From contig CALKEQ010000008.1 of assembly GCA_938084905.1 (NCBI GenBank), positions 1 to 64,000 of the forward strand: a DNA stretch of 64,000 nucleotides. Reading direction: 5' to 3'. Under the pieces are notes generated by a model. It was given only the letters and a program-made list of their open reading frames with translations. It was not told where the DNA came from and searched no databases. Positions 18,096 through 28,071 of this stretch are shown here, in pieces (within the stretch, counting starts at the first letter, position 1; each line of letters opens with the position of its first letter). Both the position numbers and the translations under genes were made by a program. The DNA comes from an uncultured bacterium. Lineage in GTDB: Bacteria > Desulfobacterota > Syntrophorhabdia > Syntrophorhabdales > JANXAF01.

Positions 18096-18106
<11 letters not shown>
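17396..18106 (+). CDS. coiled-coil protein with C4-type zinc ribbon (COG1579/DUF164 family)
   Basis: About 236 residues: a long charged coiled coil (about 5-170, Lys/Glu-rich heptads) and a C-terminal zinc ribbon CLGCYVNIPP...CPNCNRIFYY. The family is widespread in bacteria and thought to bind nucleic acids; its exact role is unclear. I use the TTG at 17396, preceded by GGGAGGGAG, because the track start at 17348 lies inside the hairpin and would add an un-family-like leader. It overlaps rnhA by 11 nt. Confidence 0.82.
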
Positions 18107-18856
<750 letters not shown>

Positions 18857-18881
18857 TTAAATACGTGGAAAGGGGTTAAAG

Positions 18882-19334
18882 ATGGGTAATTTTCTGGATA
18901 AGCTAGTCATCAGAAATATGGAGGAAGAAGATTTAGACGCAATAATTGAAATAGACACTAAGGTCCTTGGGGAGAAAAGAAGGGACTACTGGTACAACAA
19001 GATTGTAAAGCAGAAAGATACTAGACCACGTGATGTCTCCCTTGTCGCAGAGATAGATGGGAAGGTTGTCGGTTTTATTCTTGGAACCATAAGTGGATGG
19101 GAATTTAAAATCCCCACAAACATAGGCTGGATTGACACGATAGGTATCGATCCGGACTATCAAAACAGGGGAATTGCGAAGCTTCTGACAACAAAGCTTA
19201 TAGAGAATCTAAAGAAGTACAACATCGATACCATTTATACCCTTGTAAACTGGAATGACTGGGATCTTTTACAATTTTTCCACAAGATGGGGTTTACAAG
19301 GGGAGAAATGATAAATCTGGTTCTCAAAGTTTAG
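18882..19334 (+). CDS. GNAT family N-acetyltransferase
   Basis: A 150-residue GNAT fold protein: LVIRNMEEEDLDAIIEID (beta1-alpha1), AEIDGKVVGFILG, the acetyl-CoA-binding IDTIGIDPDYQNRGIAKLL (Q/RxxGxG/A variant) and FFHKMGFTRGE near the C-terminus. It resembles RimI-like or general small-molecule acetyltransferases; the substrate is unknown. The ATG follows AAAGGGG. It lies directly after rnpB. Confidence 0.85.
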   Translation: MGNFLDKLVIRNMEEEDLDAIIEIDTKVLGEKRRDYWYNKIVKQKDTRPRDVSLVAEIDGKVVGFILGTISGWEFKIPTNIGWIDTIGIDPDYQNRGIAKLLTTKLIENLKKYNIDTIYTLVNWNDWDLLQFFHKMGFTRGEMINLVLKV

Positions 19335-19351
19335 TTTTCTCAAGGTCAAAG

Positions 19352-19963
19352 TTGCTTGAAGAGCTTCTCGAAATATTTTCGTTTAGTTTTTTCATTCCCT
19401 TTATCCCTTTTTTTGTTGCCCTTGACCCAATAGGGATTTTACCCATATTTGTCTCTCTCACAAAAGAGATGAACGAGAAGGAAAAAAGGAACATAATCAA
19501 CGTTTCCACATTAACAGCTGCATGCGCAGGAACTGGATTTCTTTTTTTTGGGGAGTGGGTCTTTAAGGTCTTAGGTATCACGGTGTCCGATTTTAAGGTG
19601 GCAGGAGGAATTCTTCTCTTTATAATTTCAATTGTAGACATAATATTTCCGGAGAAGACAAGGTCGTTTCCAAAAGAGAGTCTTGGTGTTGTCCCCGTTG
19701 GAATCCCCCTTATTGTGGGGCCTGGGGTACTCACTCTCCTTCTCATCAGCGGTTCATCTTACGGTTATCTTTCCACCCTATTTTGCTTCGGAGTTAATAT
19801 CCTAATAGTTAGGGCCACTTTTTTGAATTCGGTGTGGATTATGAAGGTTTTAAAGGAGGGGGGTACTAAGGGGCTCGGAAAGATTTTCTCCATAATTCTT
19901 GCTGCATTTTCGGTTATGATGGTCAGAAGTGGGGTAGTTGAGTGGATATCCGGAGGTAGCTGA
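19352..19963 (+). CDS. MarC family integral membrane protein
   Basis: A 203-residue membrane protein with about six hydrophobic segments. It shows family features LDPIGILPIFVSLTKEMNEKEKRNII at the N-terminus and VVPVGIPLIVGPGVLTLLL in the second half. MarC/YchE-type proteins were once linked to multiple antibiotic resistance; their true function is unknown. The start is TTG 17 nt after the GNAT gene. It may share a transcript with the transporter gene 8 nt downstream. Confidence 0.8.
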   Translation: MLEELLEIFSFSFFIPFIPFFVALDPIGILPIFVSLTKEMNEKEKRNIINVSTLTAACAGTGFLFFGEWVFKVLGITVSDFKVAGGILLFIISIVDIIFPEKTRSFPKESLGVVPVGIPLIVGPGVLTLLLISGSSYGYLSTLFCFGVNILIVRATFLNSVWIMKVLKEGGTKGLGKIFSIILAAFSVMMVRSGVVEWISGGS

Positions 19964-19971
19964 GGGACAAA

Positions 19972-20898
19972 TTGGACTTTATCTATCTTCTAGACCCGAT
20001 AATCCCAATATTTCTTGTTATAGGGCTCGGATATTTCGTAAAGAAAGCCAATTTTTTCGGAGAGGGGAGCCTAAACGAAATCAATCGCTTCGTCTTTAAT
20101 TTTTCCCTTCCAGTTCTCGTTTTTTTAGGGATAATTAAGTCCAATTTTGAGGAGATAAAATCTGAGACCTTCATTTCCATTCTTCTCCCAACGATTCTCA
20201 CCTTTTTTTTGTCACTTCTAACAGGAACTATCCTCGGACTTAAAAGTGGAAAAATGGGCACATTTTTGCAGGCATCGATCCACGGGAACGTGTCCTATGT
20301 GGGCCTTTCTGTGTTGTTTTACGCATTTGGAGAGGAGTCGTTGAGAAGGGGAAGTTTCTTTGTCGGTTTTCTGATTCTAATCAATAACTCCATTGCCATT
20401 TTATCGCTTCGCATTTTTGGTGGGAAAAGGGATATGGGTTTAATTGACTCTGTTCTCTACATTTTTAAGACTCCAGTTATAATTGCAACTTTCGCGGCAA
20501 TCTTTTTTGTCATCTGCGGAATAGATTTGCCGCCCTCTATCCACAGAACTTTGACTATCCTTTCAAACGTTGCTCTCCCTCTTGCTCTGATAGTAATCGG
20601 AGCGAGTATGAAAGTTGAATCGATCTCCAGTGAGCTGATTCTCGCACTCTTTGCCTGCCTACTAAAACTTTTTTTCTTACCATTTCTCTCTTTTATTCTG
20701 ATCAGCTATTTTCAGATTCCGCTATATCATGCACAGCCGCTTGTCGTACTTCTTTCAAGTCCTGTGGCAATTTCGTCTTACGTAATGGCAAAAGAGATGA
20801 ACGGTGATCCGAAACTCGCCTCCAATTCTATAACTATATCCACACTTCTTTCTCCCATTTCTTTTGTACTCTGGCTATTTCTGGTCGGATTAAGATGA
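19972..20898 (+). CDS. AEC family transporter (auxin efflux carrier-like permease)
   Basis: A 308-residue permease with about ten predicted membrane segments and the AEC pattern: LGYFVKKANFFGEGSLNEINRFVFNFSLPVLVF at the N-terminus, GNVSYVGLSVLFYAFG, ALPLALIVIGASM, and SSPVAISSYVMAKEMNGD near the end. Bacterial members export or import organic acids and other anions; the substrate is not evident. The TTG start has GAGGGA upstream. It overlaps the next gene by 4 nt. Confidence 0.83.
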   Translation: MDFIYLLDPIIPIFLVIGLGYFVKKANFFGEGSLNEINRFVFNFSLPVLVFLGIIKSNFEEIKSETFISILLPTILTFFLSLLTGTILGLKSGKMGTFLQASIHGNVSYVGLSVLFYAFGEESLRRGSFFVGFLILINNSIAILSLRIFGGKRDMGLIDSVLYIFKTPVIIATFAAIFFVICGIDLPPSIHRTLTILSNVALPLALIVIGASMKVESISSELILALFACLLKLFFLPFLSFILISYFQIPLYHAQPLVVLLSSPVAISSYVMAKEMNGDPKLASNSITISTLLSPISFVLWLFLVGLR

Positions 20899-21272
20899 GC
20901 CAAGTTTTTTTCAGATTCCTCGCAGATGCAGTAGTTTTTTTTCACTTTCTGTGGATCCTCTTCCTCATCTTTGGCTTTGCATTTGGCAGGAAATCAAAGA
21001 AGATTAAACTTTTCCACATTGGGGGACTTTTCTTCGCAATTTTTATCCAAGCCTTCGATTTTTACTGTCCACTTACATACCTTGAGGTTTTTCTAAGGCA
21101 GAAACACGACCCGCAAGGAGTTTACGCAGGGTCTTTTATCATCTACTATCTTGAGAAGCTCATCTACATGGAGGTCTCCCGTGTGGTAATCGTGATTGTA
21201 ACATTCCTTGTTTTCGGCGTGAACATGTTCCTTTACTTTTGGCCTATAGGGAGAGAAAAGAAAAAGGTGTGA
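20895..21272 (+). CDS. DUF2784 family small membrane protein
   Basis: A 125-residue protein with about four membrane helices. The conserved CPLTYLEVFLRQK motif after the second helix and the VVFFHFLWILFLIFG opening fit DUF2784, a family of unknown function. It overlaps the AEC transporter as ATGA, so translational coupling is likely. The 105 nt downstream are AT-rich and may carry the promoter of the next gene, but I could not fix one. Confidence 0.78.
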   Translation: MSQVFFRFLADAVVFFHFLWILFLIFGFAFGRKSKKIKLFHIGGLFFAIFIQAFDFYCPLTYLEVFLRQKHDPQGVYAGSFIIYYLEKLIYMEVSRVVIVIVTFLVFGVNMFLYFWPIGREKKKV

Positions 21273-21377
21273 TTTTTATCTACCCCAGAAGGACTTAAAA
21301 TCGTTTTTTATCCGGATTTTTACGAAAAAGGGACTTAACGTAAAGGAAAAACTCCCTTTTGTGTGCTATGATTTTTT

Positions 21378-22688
21378 ATGCTTCTTATTGTCCATCACAC
21401 AGGTGAACCTTACGGCCTTTTGGGCCCACAGATGGCAGCTACATACATATCTAGAAGACTCTCAATTCCAACTTTCGTCTTGGGAGTAAAGAGGCAATTC
21501 AGTGAAGGAGAGTTTTTCAAATTCCTAAAGGAACATTACATTGACAAGGAAAAAATAGTCCTCTTTTCCTACCATTGCGGAAGGCCTGACATAATAAGAA
21601 TAGCTGAAACATTGAAAAAAATGGGTTACAGAACTGTTCTGGGTGGTCCACAAACGCAGAAGGACATGCCAGGAGAAGGAAAACTAAAAGGCCAAAAGTA
21701 CAGATTTGAGGGTTTGAGTGGTATCTTTGACCTCGGATACTCAGGACCTGTTGATGGTATTTCGGAAGAGATTCTCTTCAATGAAAATGGCCTACTTCAG
21801 GAAGAATGGGAAAGGGAGCTTAGTTTTCAGATTGACTGGGATAACATTTTTGTTTTCGGTGATAAACCGGAGAAAATTGAGGTTTTGACTGCTCAGGTTT
21901 TAAGGAGCATAGGATGCCCATATGCCAAAAAGAAAAGTAAGGTAGCTATCGATCCACCCTCATTTTTTCCCCAGCTTGGTCCACTCGAGATAGAAGCAGA
22001 AGGATGTAGTTTTTGTGATATTGCGTGGGACAAGGGATACAAAGGAACCATAAGTGATGAAAAGGTTCTTGAGCAGATAGAAAACCTACCGGTCGTTGGA
22101 GGAAAAAAGATACCTTTTGAGCTAATAGACGAGTATCCAATAGGTTTTCTTCCAAGGCTTATTGAACTGGCTACCTCAAGGGGAATAGAACTCAGCCAGA
22201 TAAACCTCGTTCTAAGAGCGGACGATATTTTGCGTAAAAGGGAGGTTTTGGAAAAATCCCTTTCTGAGATGAAAAGAATTGGAACAAAGCTTCTTTTATC
22301 TTCAATAGGCTTTGAATCGTTCAGCAACAGAATCCTTAAAAACCTAAACAAGGGTTTGACCGTATCCGAAAACCTTGAAGCAGTTAGCATAATCCGTGAA
22401 CTAAAAAGAAGATTTCCAGATGTCCTCTTTTATTCAAGAGATGAGGGCTCCGTACATGGGTTCATTCATCCAACACCTTGGGATGATAATGAGACGGAGA
22501 GTGAGATTAGGGCCACGATAGGAGCTTACGAGCTTTTTAGGGATATCCTTCCCTTTCACAGTACCCCTCTTATAATCCACCATGCCTGTGCACTTGGTGA
22601 ATGGGCAAGGAGAATAGAGGAAAAAATGGGGATTTCCTTCTCAAGAAGGGTAAATATAATCGAGTGGTGGAATTACGAGAAATGGTAA
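21378..22688 (+). CDS. B12-binding/radical-SAM-like protein with reduced cysteine motif
   Basis: A 436-residue protein laid out like cobalamin-binding-domain radical SAM enzymes. An N-terminal Rossmann-like part (about 1-120, with VLGGPQTQKD) is followed by a TIM-barrel-like half with LLLSSIGFESFSNRILKNLNKGLT, close to the radical SAM GxESGs...L..mnKg pattern. The usual CX3CX2C cluster motif is not intact: the expected place reads IEAEGCSFCDIAW, with only CX2C, and another Cys lies about 40 residues earlier (SIGCPYAK). It may bind a cluster differently or not at all. It overlaps an SPL-type radical SAM gene by 7 nt. Confidence 0.7.
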   Translation: MLLIVHHTGEPYGLLGPQMAATYISRRLSIPTFVLGVKRQFSEGEFFKFLKEHYIDKEKIVLFSYHCGRPDIIRIAETLKKMGYRTVLGGPQTQKDMPGEGKLKGQKYRFEGLSGIFDLGYSGPVDGISEEILFNENGLLQEEWERELSFQIDWDNIFVFGDKPEKIEVLTAQVLRSIGCPYAKKKSKVAIDPPSFFPQLGPLEIEAEGCSFCDIAWDKGYKGTISDEKVLEQIENLPVVGGKKIPFELIDEYPIGFLPRLIELATSRGIELSQINLVLRADDILRKREVLEKSLSEMKRIGTKLLLSSIGFESFSNRILKNLNKGLTVSENLEAVSIIRELKRRFPDVLFYSRDEGSVHGFIHPTPWDDNETESEIRATIGAYELFRDILPFHSTPLIIHHACALGEWARRIEEKMGISFSRRVNIIEWWNYEKW

Positions 22689-23428
22689 AGGTTGTAGAGA
22701 TAAATGCAAAAAGCATAATAGGGCGTTCTCAGGTTTACGAGTACACGCTTAACCCTTACATTGGATGTGCCCACGCATGCCATTACTGTTATGCCAGGTT
22801 TGTAAAGAGATTCATGGGGATAAAGGAAAGATGGGGAAGTTTCGTGTACGTTAAAGTAAATGCGTTAAAGCTTATAGAAGAGGAGATAGAAAAAAAGAAA
22901 AAGGGCGAAGTTTGGATAAGTGGGATTTGCGATCCCTACCAGCCCATTGAGAGAACCTATAGGTTGACACGCAAATGTCTTGAAGTACTTCTATCGAGGG
23001 GATGGGATGTTTACATTCAGACCAAATCTCCCGCAATTCTTGATGATTTGGATCTTTTGAAGTCGTACAAAAACGTTAGCGTCTTTTTCACAATAACAAC
23101 AGCTGAAGATGAAATTGGAAAAATATTTGAACCTAATGCCCCTCCTATTTCAAAGAGGATAGAGGCATTAATGATACTCCACGAAGAAGGGATAAAGACC
23201 AATGTTATGATCGCACCAGTACTTCTAGGTTCTGAGTGCCTTCCTGAGAAGCTTAAGGACTATGTAGGATCTGTTATTATAGACAAACTCAATTACCATT
23301 ACGCGGACTGGGTGTACAAAAGGAACGGGATTGAATGGGCGAAAAGCGAGACTTTCTTTAAAGAAAAGGGCATGAAATTGAAAGAGGAATTTGAAAAGAA
23401 CGGAGTGAGATGTAGCCTACTTTTTTGA
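22682..23428 (+). CDS. SPL family radical SAM protein (COG1533)
   Basis: About 248 residues, homologous to spore photoproduct lyase-like/Rv2578c-type proteins. It carries a canonical cluster motif CAHACHYCYARF (about residues 31-42), then GICDPYQPIERTYRLTRKCLEVL and VMIAPVLLG. The track frame begins earlier (22601), but MVKVVEINAKSIIGRSQVYEYTLNPYIGC from 22682 is the family N-terminus. The start overlaps the end of the previous gene. The substrate is unknown; the conserved pairing with the preceding atypical radical SAM-like protein suggests a joint role. Confidence 0.82.
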   Translation: MVKVVEINAKSIIGRSQVYEYTLNPYIGCAHACHYCYARFVKRFMGIKERWGSFVYVKVNALKLIEEEIEKKKKGEVWISGICDPYQPIERTYRLTRKCLEVLLSRGWDVYIQTKSPAILDDLDLLKSYKNVSVFFTITTAEDEIGKIFEPNAPPISKRIEALMILHEEGIKTNVMIAPVLLGSECLPEKLKDYVGSVIIDKLNYHYADWVYKRNGIEWAKSETFFKEKGMKLKEEFEKNGVRCSLLF

Positions 23429-23438
23429 ATTTTCAGTA

Positions 23439-24248
23439 TTATGGGAGCCAACTGATAAGATAGTCCAGTCCAAACGTCTCAACATCTTCACTTTCTATTA
23501 TTACTCTGCCCCTAAAATCCATCTTTTTTAGGGTCGTCAAAATCCGTTTTATGTCAAGCATCCCAGAGTACAAAAGGTGGTTGTCGCTTCTTCCATAGTT
23601 ATTGTGGAGATGGATTTGTGAAATGTGATCCTTATTTTCGCGTATTTCACCTACGATCGATTCCTCAATAGACTCTATCCCTTTTTGCATTTTCCCAATT
23701 AAAGAGTGGCCTACATCGTAACAGGCAGAGAGCGAAAATCTGTCCATTATCCTTTTAAAATCCCTGATTTCATGGAAAAAAGAGATGGCGAAGGGAACGT
23801 TCTCTATTAGCAGATCGACCTTTCTCTTCTCGGCGTAGCTTAAAAGAATACCCAATTCATCGTAAAAGTACTTCTCTGCAGTCTCTTTCACATCCAGCTG
23901 AGCTACAAAATTGAACCCAGGGTGGATTACAACCGGGTTTAAACCGAAGGACTCCGCGAAATCTATGGATTTTAAAATCCTCATTCTGGAGAAGATCCTT
24001 ATCTCTTCAAAAAGGCTACCTATATTACATTCTATCCATGGACCATGAAGGGAAAAGGAAGCACCCATCCTTTTTAGCCCTTCCACCTCTTTTAAAAAGT
24101 CGGAGTTTAAAATCTCGAGCTGGGGAACCTCAAAGGCAAGCTCAAAAAAGGTTATACCTTTTTCTACTGCCATTCTCAGTGTCTTAAGGACGTTTTCCCT
24201 TTTGAGAAAATACGCAGAGATGCCAAGATTCACGTTAAATATTGACAA
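23439..24248 (-). CDS. sugar phosphate isomerase/epimerase family TIM barrel (AP endonuclease 2-like)
   Basis: A 269-residue xylose-isomerase-like TIM barrel. Metal-ligand strands are visible: [19 protein letters not shown] (Glu), [10 protein letters not shown] (Asp/His), [15 protein letters not shown] and VIIESED. The fold covers endonuclease IV and sugar isomerases; without a helix-rich C-terminal extension, a sugar isomerase/epimerase or unknown role is more likely than DNA repair. The start appears to be TTG (no ATG nearby, no clear Shine-Dalgarno). It is convergent with the SPL gene (10-nt gap) and divergent from the DapL-like gene. Confidence 0.78.
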   Translation of the reverse strand: MSIFNVNLGISAYFLKRENVLKTLRMAVEKGITFFELAFEVPQLEILNSDFLKEVEGLKRMGASFSLHGPWIECNIGSLFEEIRIFSRMRILKSIDFAESFGLNPVVIHPGFNFVAQLDVKETAEKYFYDELGILLSYAEKRKVDLLIENVPFAISFFHEIRDFKRIMDRFSLSACYDVGHSLIGKMQKGIESIEESIVGEIRENKDHISQIHLHNNYGRSDNHLLYSGMLDIKRILTTLKKMDFRGRVIIESEDVETFGLDYLISWLP

Positions 24249-24343
24249 AAATACCGGTTTTTTTTCAAGCTTTTTTGGAGGTGATTTTTTCTTTACATAA
24301 ACGAGAAAAAGCGTTAATAAGTCTATTCCAAAGGAGAGCCAAT

Positions 24344-25507
24344 ATGGTCAAGTTGGCATCAAGAATGGAGAAAATACCACCCTATCTATTTGCGAGGATT
24401 GACAAAAAGAAAGAGGAGGCGAAGAAAAAAGGTGTAGACCTTATCGATCTAAGCATTGGAGATCCTGACATCCCGACCCCTTCTCACATTGTTGAAAAAA
24501 TGAAGGAAGCAGTCTCTGATGAAAAAAACCATCGTTATCCAAGTTACGAGGGCATGAGAGAATTTAGAGAAGCAGTTGCCGAGTGGTTTAAAAAAAGGTT
24601 CGGTTTAGAGCTTGACCCTGAAAAAGAGATTCTTACACTTATAGGCTCAAAGGATGGGATCTCCCACATACCGCTTGCTTACGTTGAGGATGGCGATCCT
24701 GTTCTGGTCCCCTCCCCTGGTTATCCTGTGTACAGAATCATGACCTTACTTTCCGGTGGCTTACCATATGTTATGCCCCTTAAAGAGGAAAATGATTTTC
24801 TTCCAAAAATAGAAGATATCCCCTCTTCCGTTGCAAAAAAGTCCAAGCTTATGTTCCTTAACTATCCAAATAACCCGACAGCACAACACGCCCCTGATGA
24901 TTTTTTTGAGAAGGTTGTAGATTTTGCGAAAAAAAATGAAATTGTCATCTGTCACGATGCGGCTTACTCTGAAATATACTTCGATGACTTTAGACCCAAA
25001 AGCATCTTGGAGTATGACAGAAAGAAGGAGGTATCCATAGAATTTCACTCTCTCTCCAAGACATACTGTATGACTGGCTGGAGAATTGGATTTGCAGTGG
25101 GAAATAGAGAGGTTATATCGGCCCTTGCCAGATTGAAAACGAACATCGATTCGGGTGTCTTCCAGGCTATACAGGTGGCAGGGAGAGAGGCTCTTCTAGG
25201 AGATCAAAAGTGTGTAGATGAGATAAGGGAGATATATAGGAGGAGAAGGGATCTAATTTTTGAAGGCCTAAAATCTTTGGGCTTTCAGTTGAGAAAGCCG
25301 CTTGTAACCTTTTACCTCTGGGTCAAGGTACCCCCCGGTTTTAATTCTGAAAGCTTTTGTGAGTATCTCATAGAAAAGGCAGGAATAGTTGTTACACCTG
25401 GCAGCGGATTTGGGGAAGAAGGGGAGGGTTATTTTAGAATCTCTTTAACAACTAGTGAGGAAAGGATAAAGGAAAGCCTAGAGAGATTGCGGTCACTTGC
25501 CCTTTAA
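24344..25507 (+). CDS. LL-diaminopimelate aminotransferase-like class I/II aminotransferase
   Basis: About 387 residues, fold-type I PLP aminotransferase: [59 protein letters not shown], the PLP lysine in [20 protein letters not shown], and [16 protein letters not shown] with the substrate-binding Arg. The pattern matches DapL, which makes LL-diaminopimelate for lysine and peptidoglycan in many anaerobes; an alanine/aspartate aminotransferase role is the alternative. I use the ATG at 24344, with AAGGAGAG upstream, instead of the track start at 24242. Confidence 0.82.
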   Translation: MVKLASRMEKIPPYLFARIDKKKEEAKKKGVDLIDLSIGDPDIPTPSHIVEKMKEAVSDEKNHRYPSYEGMREFREAVAEWFKKRFGLELDPEKEILTLIGSKDGISHIPLAYVEDGDPVLVPSPGYPVYRIMTLLSGGLPYVMPLKEENDFLPKIEDIPSSVAKKSKLMFLNYPNNPTAQHAPDDFFEKVVDFAKKNEIVICHDAAYSEIYFDDFRPKSILEYDRKKEVSIEFHSLSKTYCMTGWRIGFAVGNREVISALARLKTNIDSGVFQAIQVAGREALLGDQKCVDEIREIYRRRRDLIFEGLKSLGFQLRKPLVTFYLWVKVPPGFNSESFCEYLIEKAGIVVTPGSGFGEEGEGYFRISLTTSEERIKESLERLRSLAL

Positions 25508-26871
25508 TTTCTTTTCTTACCCCCAATTATCATCTCTGGAATCCTTAAAGTTGGCTGCCCATCCGAAACTGGAACACCTTGACCATCTTTACCACAGGTT
25601 CCTATTCCAAAATTAAGATCATTTCCAACCATGTCTATGGCCTTCAAAACCTCTGGACCATTTCCCATTATGGTTGCGTTCTTTACCATCTCGCCTGTTT
25701 TCCCTCCCTCTATCATGTAACCTTCGAGAACTTCAAAAACAAAATCTCCAGTTACAGTATCGACCTGTCCCCCACCCATCTTTTTCACGTAAAGCCCTTT
25801 ATCAACAGAAGCTATTATCTCCTCAGGGAGGGAATTTCCAGGCAGGATAAAGGTGTTGCTCATTCTTGGGATCACCTTATGTCTGAAAGATTCTCTCCTT
25901 CCGTTGCCTGTAGATCTTGTCCCATATTTCATGGCGTAAAATTTGTCGAATAGGTAAGATCTGAGTATCCCATTTTCAACGAGAATTGTTCTCTCCGATG
26001 GGGTACCCTCATCATCGAAGGCGTAGCTTCCCCTCATGTTGTGTAAGGTTTTATCATCAACTATCGTTATAAGTGGAGAGGCTACTTTTTCACCAATTAG
26101 GCCCTTATAGCATGAAAGCCCTTCCAGTGCAAGATCTGCTTCAAGTCCGTGACCTATGGCTTCATGGATCATTGTACCTCCTGCCTCTGAGGCAAGAACA
26201 ACCGTTGCCTGACCCATTGGTGCTTCCCTTGCTCTCAAAAGTCCCTTTAGTCTCTCCACGGTTTTTTGGACAAACTGAAAAATCCTCTCCTCAGTCAGAT
26301 ATTCAAACCCAAAAAAACCTCCAATTGACTCGTAGGAGGTCTGAATCTCTCCGTTTTCCTCCCCAACGACGAGAAGATTTAGGATAAGCTGATGCCGCCT
26401 ATCGGAAATAGCCTCCCCTTTTGTTGTAAAGATCTTTACCTCTTGGATTGTGTCCCTGTATATTACCCTTGTCTGCTTGATTCTACTGTCCATCTTTATT
26501 GCGGTTTTCTCTATCTTTTCAACGATTTTCATCTTTTCATCAAGGTGGACAGAATCTCTGTCTCTTTGAATCTGGAAAGGATATTCTGCAGTTATTAGTG
26601 AGAAGGCTTCTATCTTAGGGAAGGAGATGCCAAAAACTCCGTTTGCCTCATCTAGTAATCTCTCCTCTTCCACAGAATTGGTACTGAAGATGTGCTGCTT
26701 CCAAGGTGTGATAATTCTTAAAGATGAACCCCTGTCCTCCGCCTCTTCCACCCTTTCGAATTTGGACGATTCCCTGTGAATGTAGGTGTACCTTTTTTTT
26801 TCAATGAAGAGGTCACCGTAGATCAAATCGCCACTTAAAAGTTTTTTTACGGTCTCCATTCCCTCAATCAT
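25504..26871 (-). CDS. tldD: TldD family metalloprotease
   Basis: A 455-residue TldD/PmbA family protein. The zinc motif [11 protein letters not shown] (HExxxH) is at about residue 235. Family segments [46 protein letters not shown] and [15 protein letters not shown] are present. TldD is the catalytic subunit of the TldD/TldE protease that degrades peptides such as unfolded modified precursors. No TldE partner lies in the window. The start overlaps the upstream DUF4911 gene by 8 nt, placing it last in a six-gene minus-strand operon. Confidence 0.9.
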   Translation of the reverse strand: MIEGMETVKKLLSGDLIYGDLFIEKKRYTYIHRESSKFERVEEAEDRGSSLRIITPWKQHIFSTNSVEEERLLDEANGVFGISFPKIEAFSLITAEYPFQIQRDRDSVHLDEKMKIVEKIEKTAIKMDSRIKQTRVIYRDTIQEVKIFTTKGEAISDRRHQLILNLLVVGEENGEIQTSYESIGGFFGFEYLTEERIFQFVQKTVERLKGLLRAREAPMGQATVVLASEAGGTMIHEAIGHGLEADLALEGLSCYKGLIGEKVASPLITIVDDKTLHNMRGSYAFDDEGTPSERTILVENGILRSYLFDKFYAMKYGTRSTGNGRRESFRHKVIPRMSNTFILPGNSLPEEIIASVDKGLYVKKMGGGQVDTVTGDFVFEVLEGYMIEGGKTGEMVKNATIMGNGPEVLKAIDMVGNDLNFGIGTCGKDGQGVPVSDGQPTLRIPEMIIGGKKRN

Positions 26872-27094
26872 CCTTTTCCTCCTTGAAACTAAGAAGTGTT
26901 ATACCGCTTGCCCTTAGATCTTTTATTATCCTTTCTAGCTCCTCTTCCTGGGATGCCGGATATATAAGCTCAATAAGTCCGCGAACTTCATCAATTACGG
27001 AGACCATACAAACATCCTCATACGACTCGAAGATGTCTTTCAGGTACTTCATATGCTTTCTCTCCGTTATGTATCTTTTCGTTTTTTCAATCAT
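26864..27094 (-). CDS. DUF4911-like small protein
   Basis: A 76-residue soluble protein. The pattern (KYLKDIFESYEDVCMVSVIDEVRGLIELIYPASQEEELERIIKDL) resembles DUF4911 and has the outline of a small alpha/beta domain. No catalytic residue stands out. It overlaps the 2-hydroxyacyl-CoA-dehydratase-like gene by 4 nt and tldD by 8 nt, so it is translated with both. Its function is unknown. Confidence 0.65.
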   Translation of the reverse strand: MIEKTKRYITERKHMKYLKDIFESYEDVCMVSVIDEVRGLIELIYPASQEEELERIIKDLRASGITLLSFKEEKDD

Positions 27095-28071
27095 CTCGAT
27101 TTGAGCATCTCTAAAAAGGCCTCTATTCTCAATTTTGTTCTTGTATCGAGGGGCTTTGGAAGCTCGCCTTCAATGGTTAGGATCGGAAGGTCAAATGTGT
27201 CCTTGAGTATGAGATCCTCCATGATCCTGAAGCAGAAGGTTTGAACGTAGTGGATTATGCCCTTTACATTTCTCTTTCTTATCTCCCTTCTTATATCCTC
27301 TATTCTTGCGAAGATTCCATATGGATAGGTGTACCTTAAGTACCTTTCGACTATATCACATCGAAAGTAGGGGAGACTGAACTGCCTCTGGATCTCATTG
27401 AAAACAACGTATCCCCCTTTTCCTTCTATAAACTCGTAAAGGTCCAGAATAATAGGAGGGACACCAACGTAGGCGAGCCTTATTCCCTCCCTTTTTTCAC
27501 CCTCCATTTTCTCTTTAAGAAAAGACTTTAACATCTCCTTATAGGCCCTGTAGTCGCCCTTCATATCTGACGCCTGTACAAGCCACACATGGTTTTCGTA
27601 ACCTGAGATTAACCCATCCCTATAGGTTAACTCATCTACCTTTTTGAGAAGCCTTCTCACACTTTGTATTTCCCTTTCCACTTTTTTTAGCGCACTCTCA
27701 TCCACTGAAAATAGGCGCATAAACTTCTCTATCTCTTTTTTTAACGTATCCCTGTCCCTATCATAAGGGTACGCGAATGGAATCACTTCAACACCCTTAT
27801 GACTCAGTATTTCGGAGAGGGCTTCCGTGTTGCTACAGTCCCCGACCATTACGGTAACAACTGTACCGATTTTCTTTTCTTTTACAACGCCGTATATACC
27901 TTTTGTCCAGTTGCACATACTTCTCGGAAATCCATCCTTTTCAGCTATTTCTATGAAATGGATCGGATCCTTGTCTGTTATGAATAGATTGTTCAGATCC
28001 AAAGGCACACAATTAGCTGCAAAGAGGACTTCAACAGGAATGGTTGTAGTAAAACCGACGACCCTACTCAT
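27091..28071 (-). CDS. 2-hydroxyacyl-CoA dehydratase D-component-like protein (HgdB/FldB family)
   Basis: A 326-residue member of the family that holds the [4Fe-4S] cluster of 2-hydroxyacyl-CoA dehydratases and related benzoyl-CoA reductase subunits. It starts MSRVVGFTTTIPVEVLFAANCVPLDLNNLF and has FPRSMCNWTKGIYG, VVTVMVGDCSNTEAL and CDIVERYLRYTYPYG, giving three plausible cluster cysteines. It is shorter than the roughly 375-430-residue catalytic subunits. No second subunit or ATP-dependent activator is nearby, so a dehydratase role is doubtful. The coding context (rsmA upstream, DUF4911 and tldD downstream, all overlapping) suggests another function. Confidence 0.8.
   Translation of the reverse strand: MSRVVGFTTTIPVEVLFAANCVPLDLNNLFITDKDPIHFIEIAEKDGFPRSMCNWTKGIYGVVKEKKIGTVVTVMVGDCSNTEALSEILSHKGVEVIPFAYPYDRDRDTLKKEIEKFMRLFSVDESALKKVEREIQSVRRLLKKVDELTYRDGLISGYENHVWLVQASDMKGDYRAYKEMLKSFLKEKMEGEKREGIRLAYVGVPPIILDLYEFIEGKGGYVVFNEIQRQFSLPYFRCDIVERYLRYTYPYGIFARIEDIRREIRKRNVKGIIHYVQTFCFRIMEDLILKDTFDLPILTIEGELPKPLDTRTKLRIEAFLEMLKSR

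Noticed and set aside
26073-26598. Plus-strand ORFs opposite tldD
   Set aside because: Antisense shadows of a full-length TldD gene with intact zinc motif.
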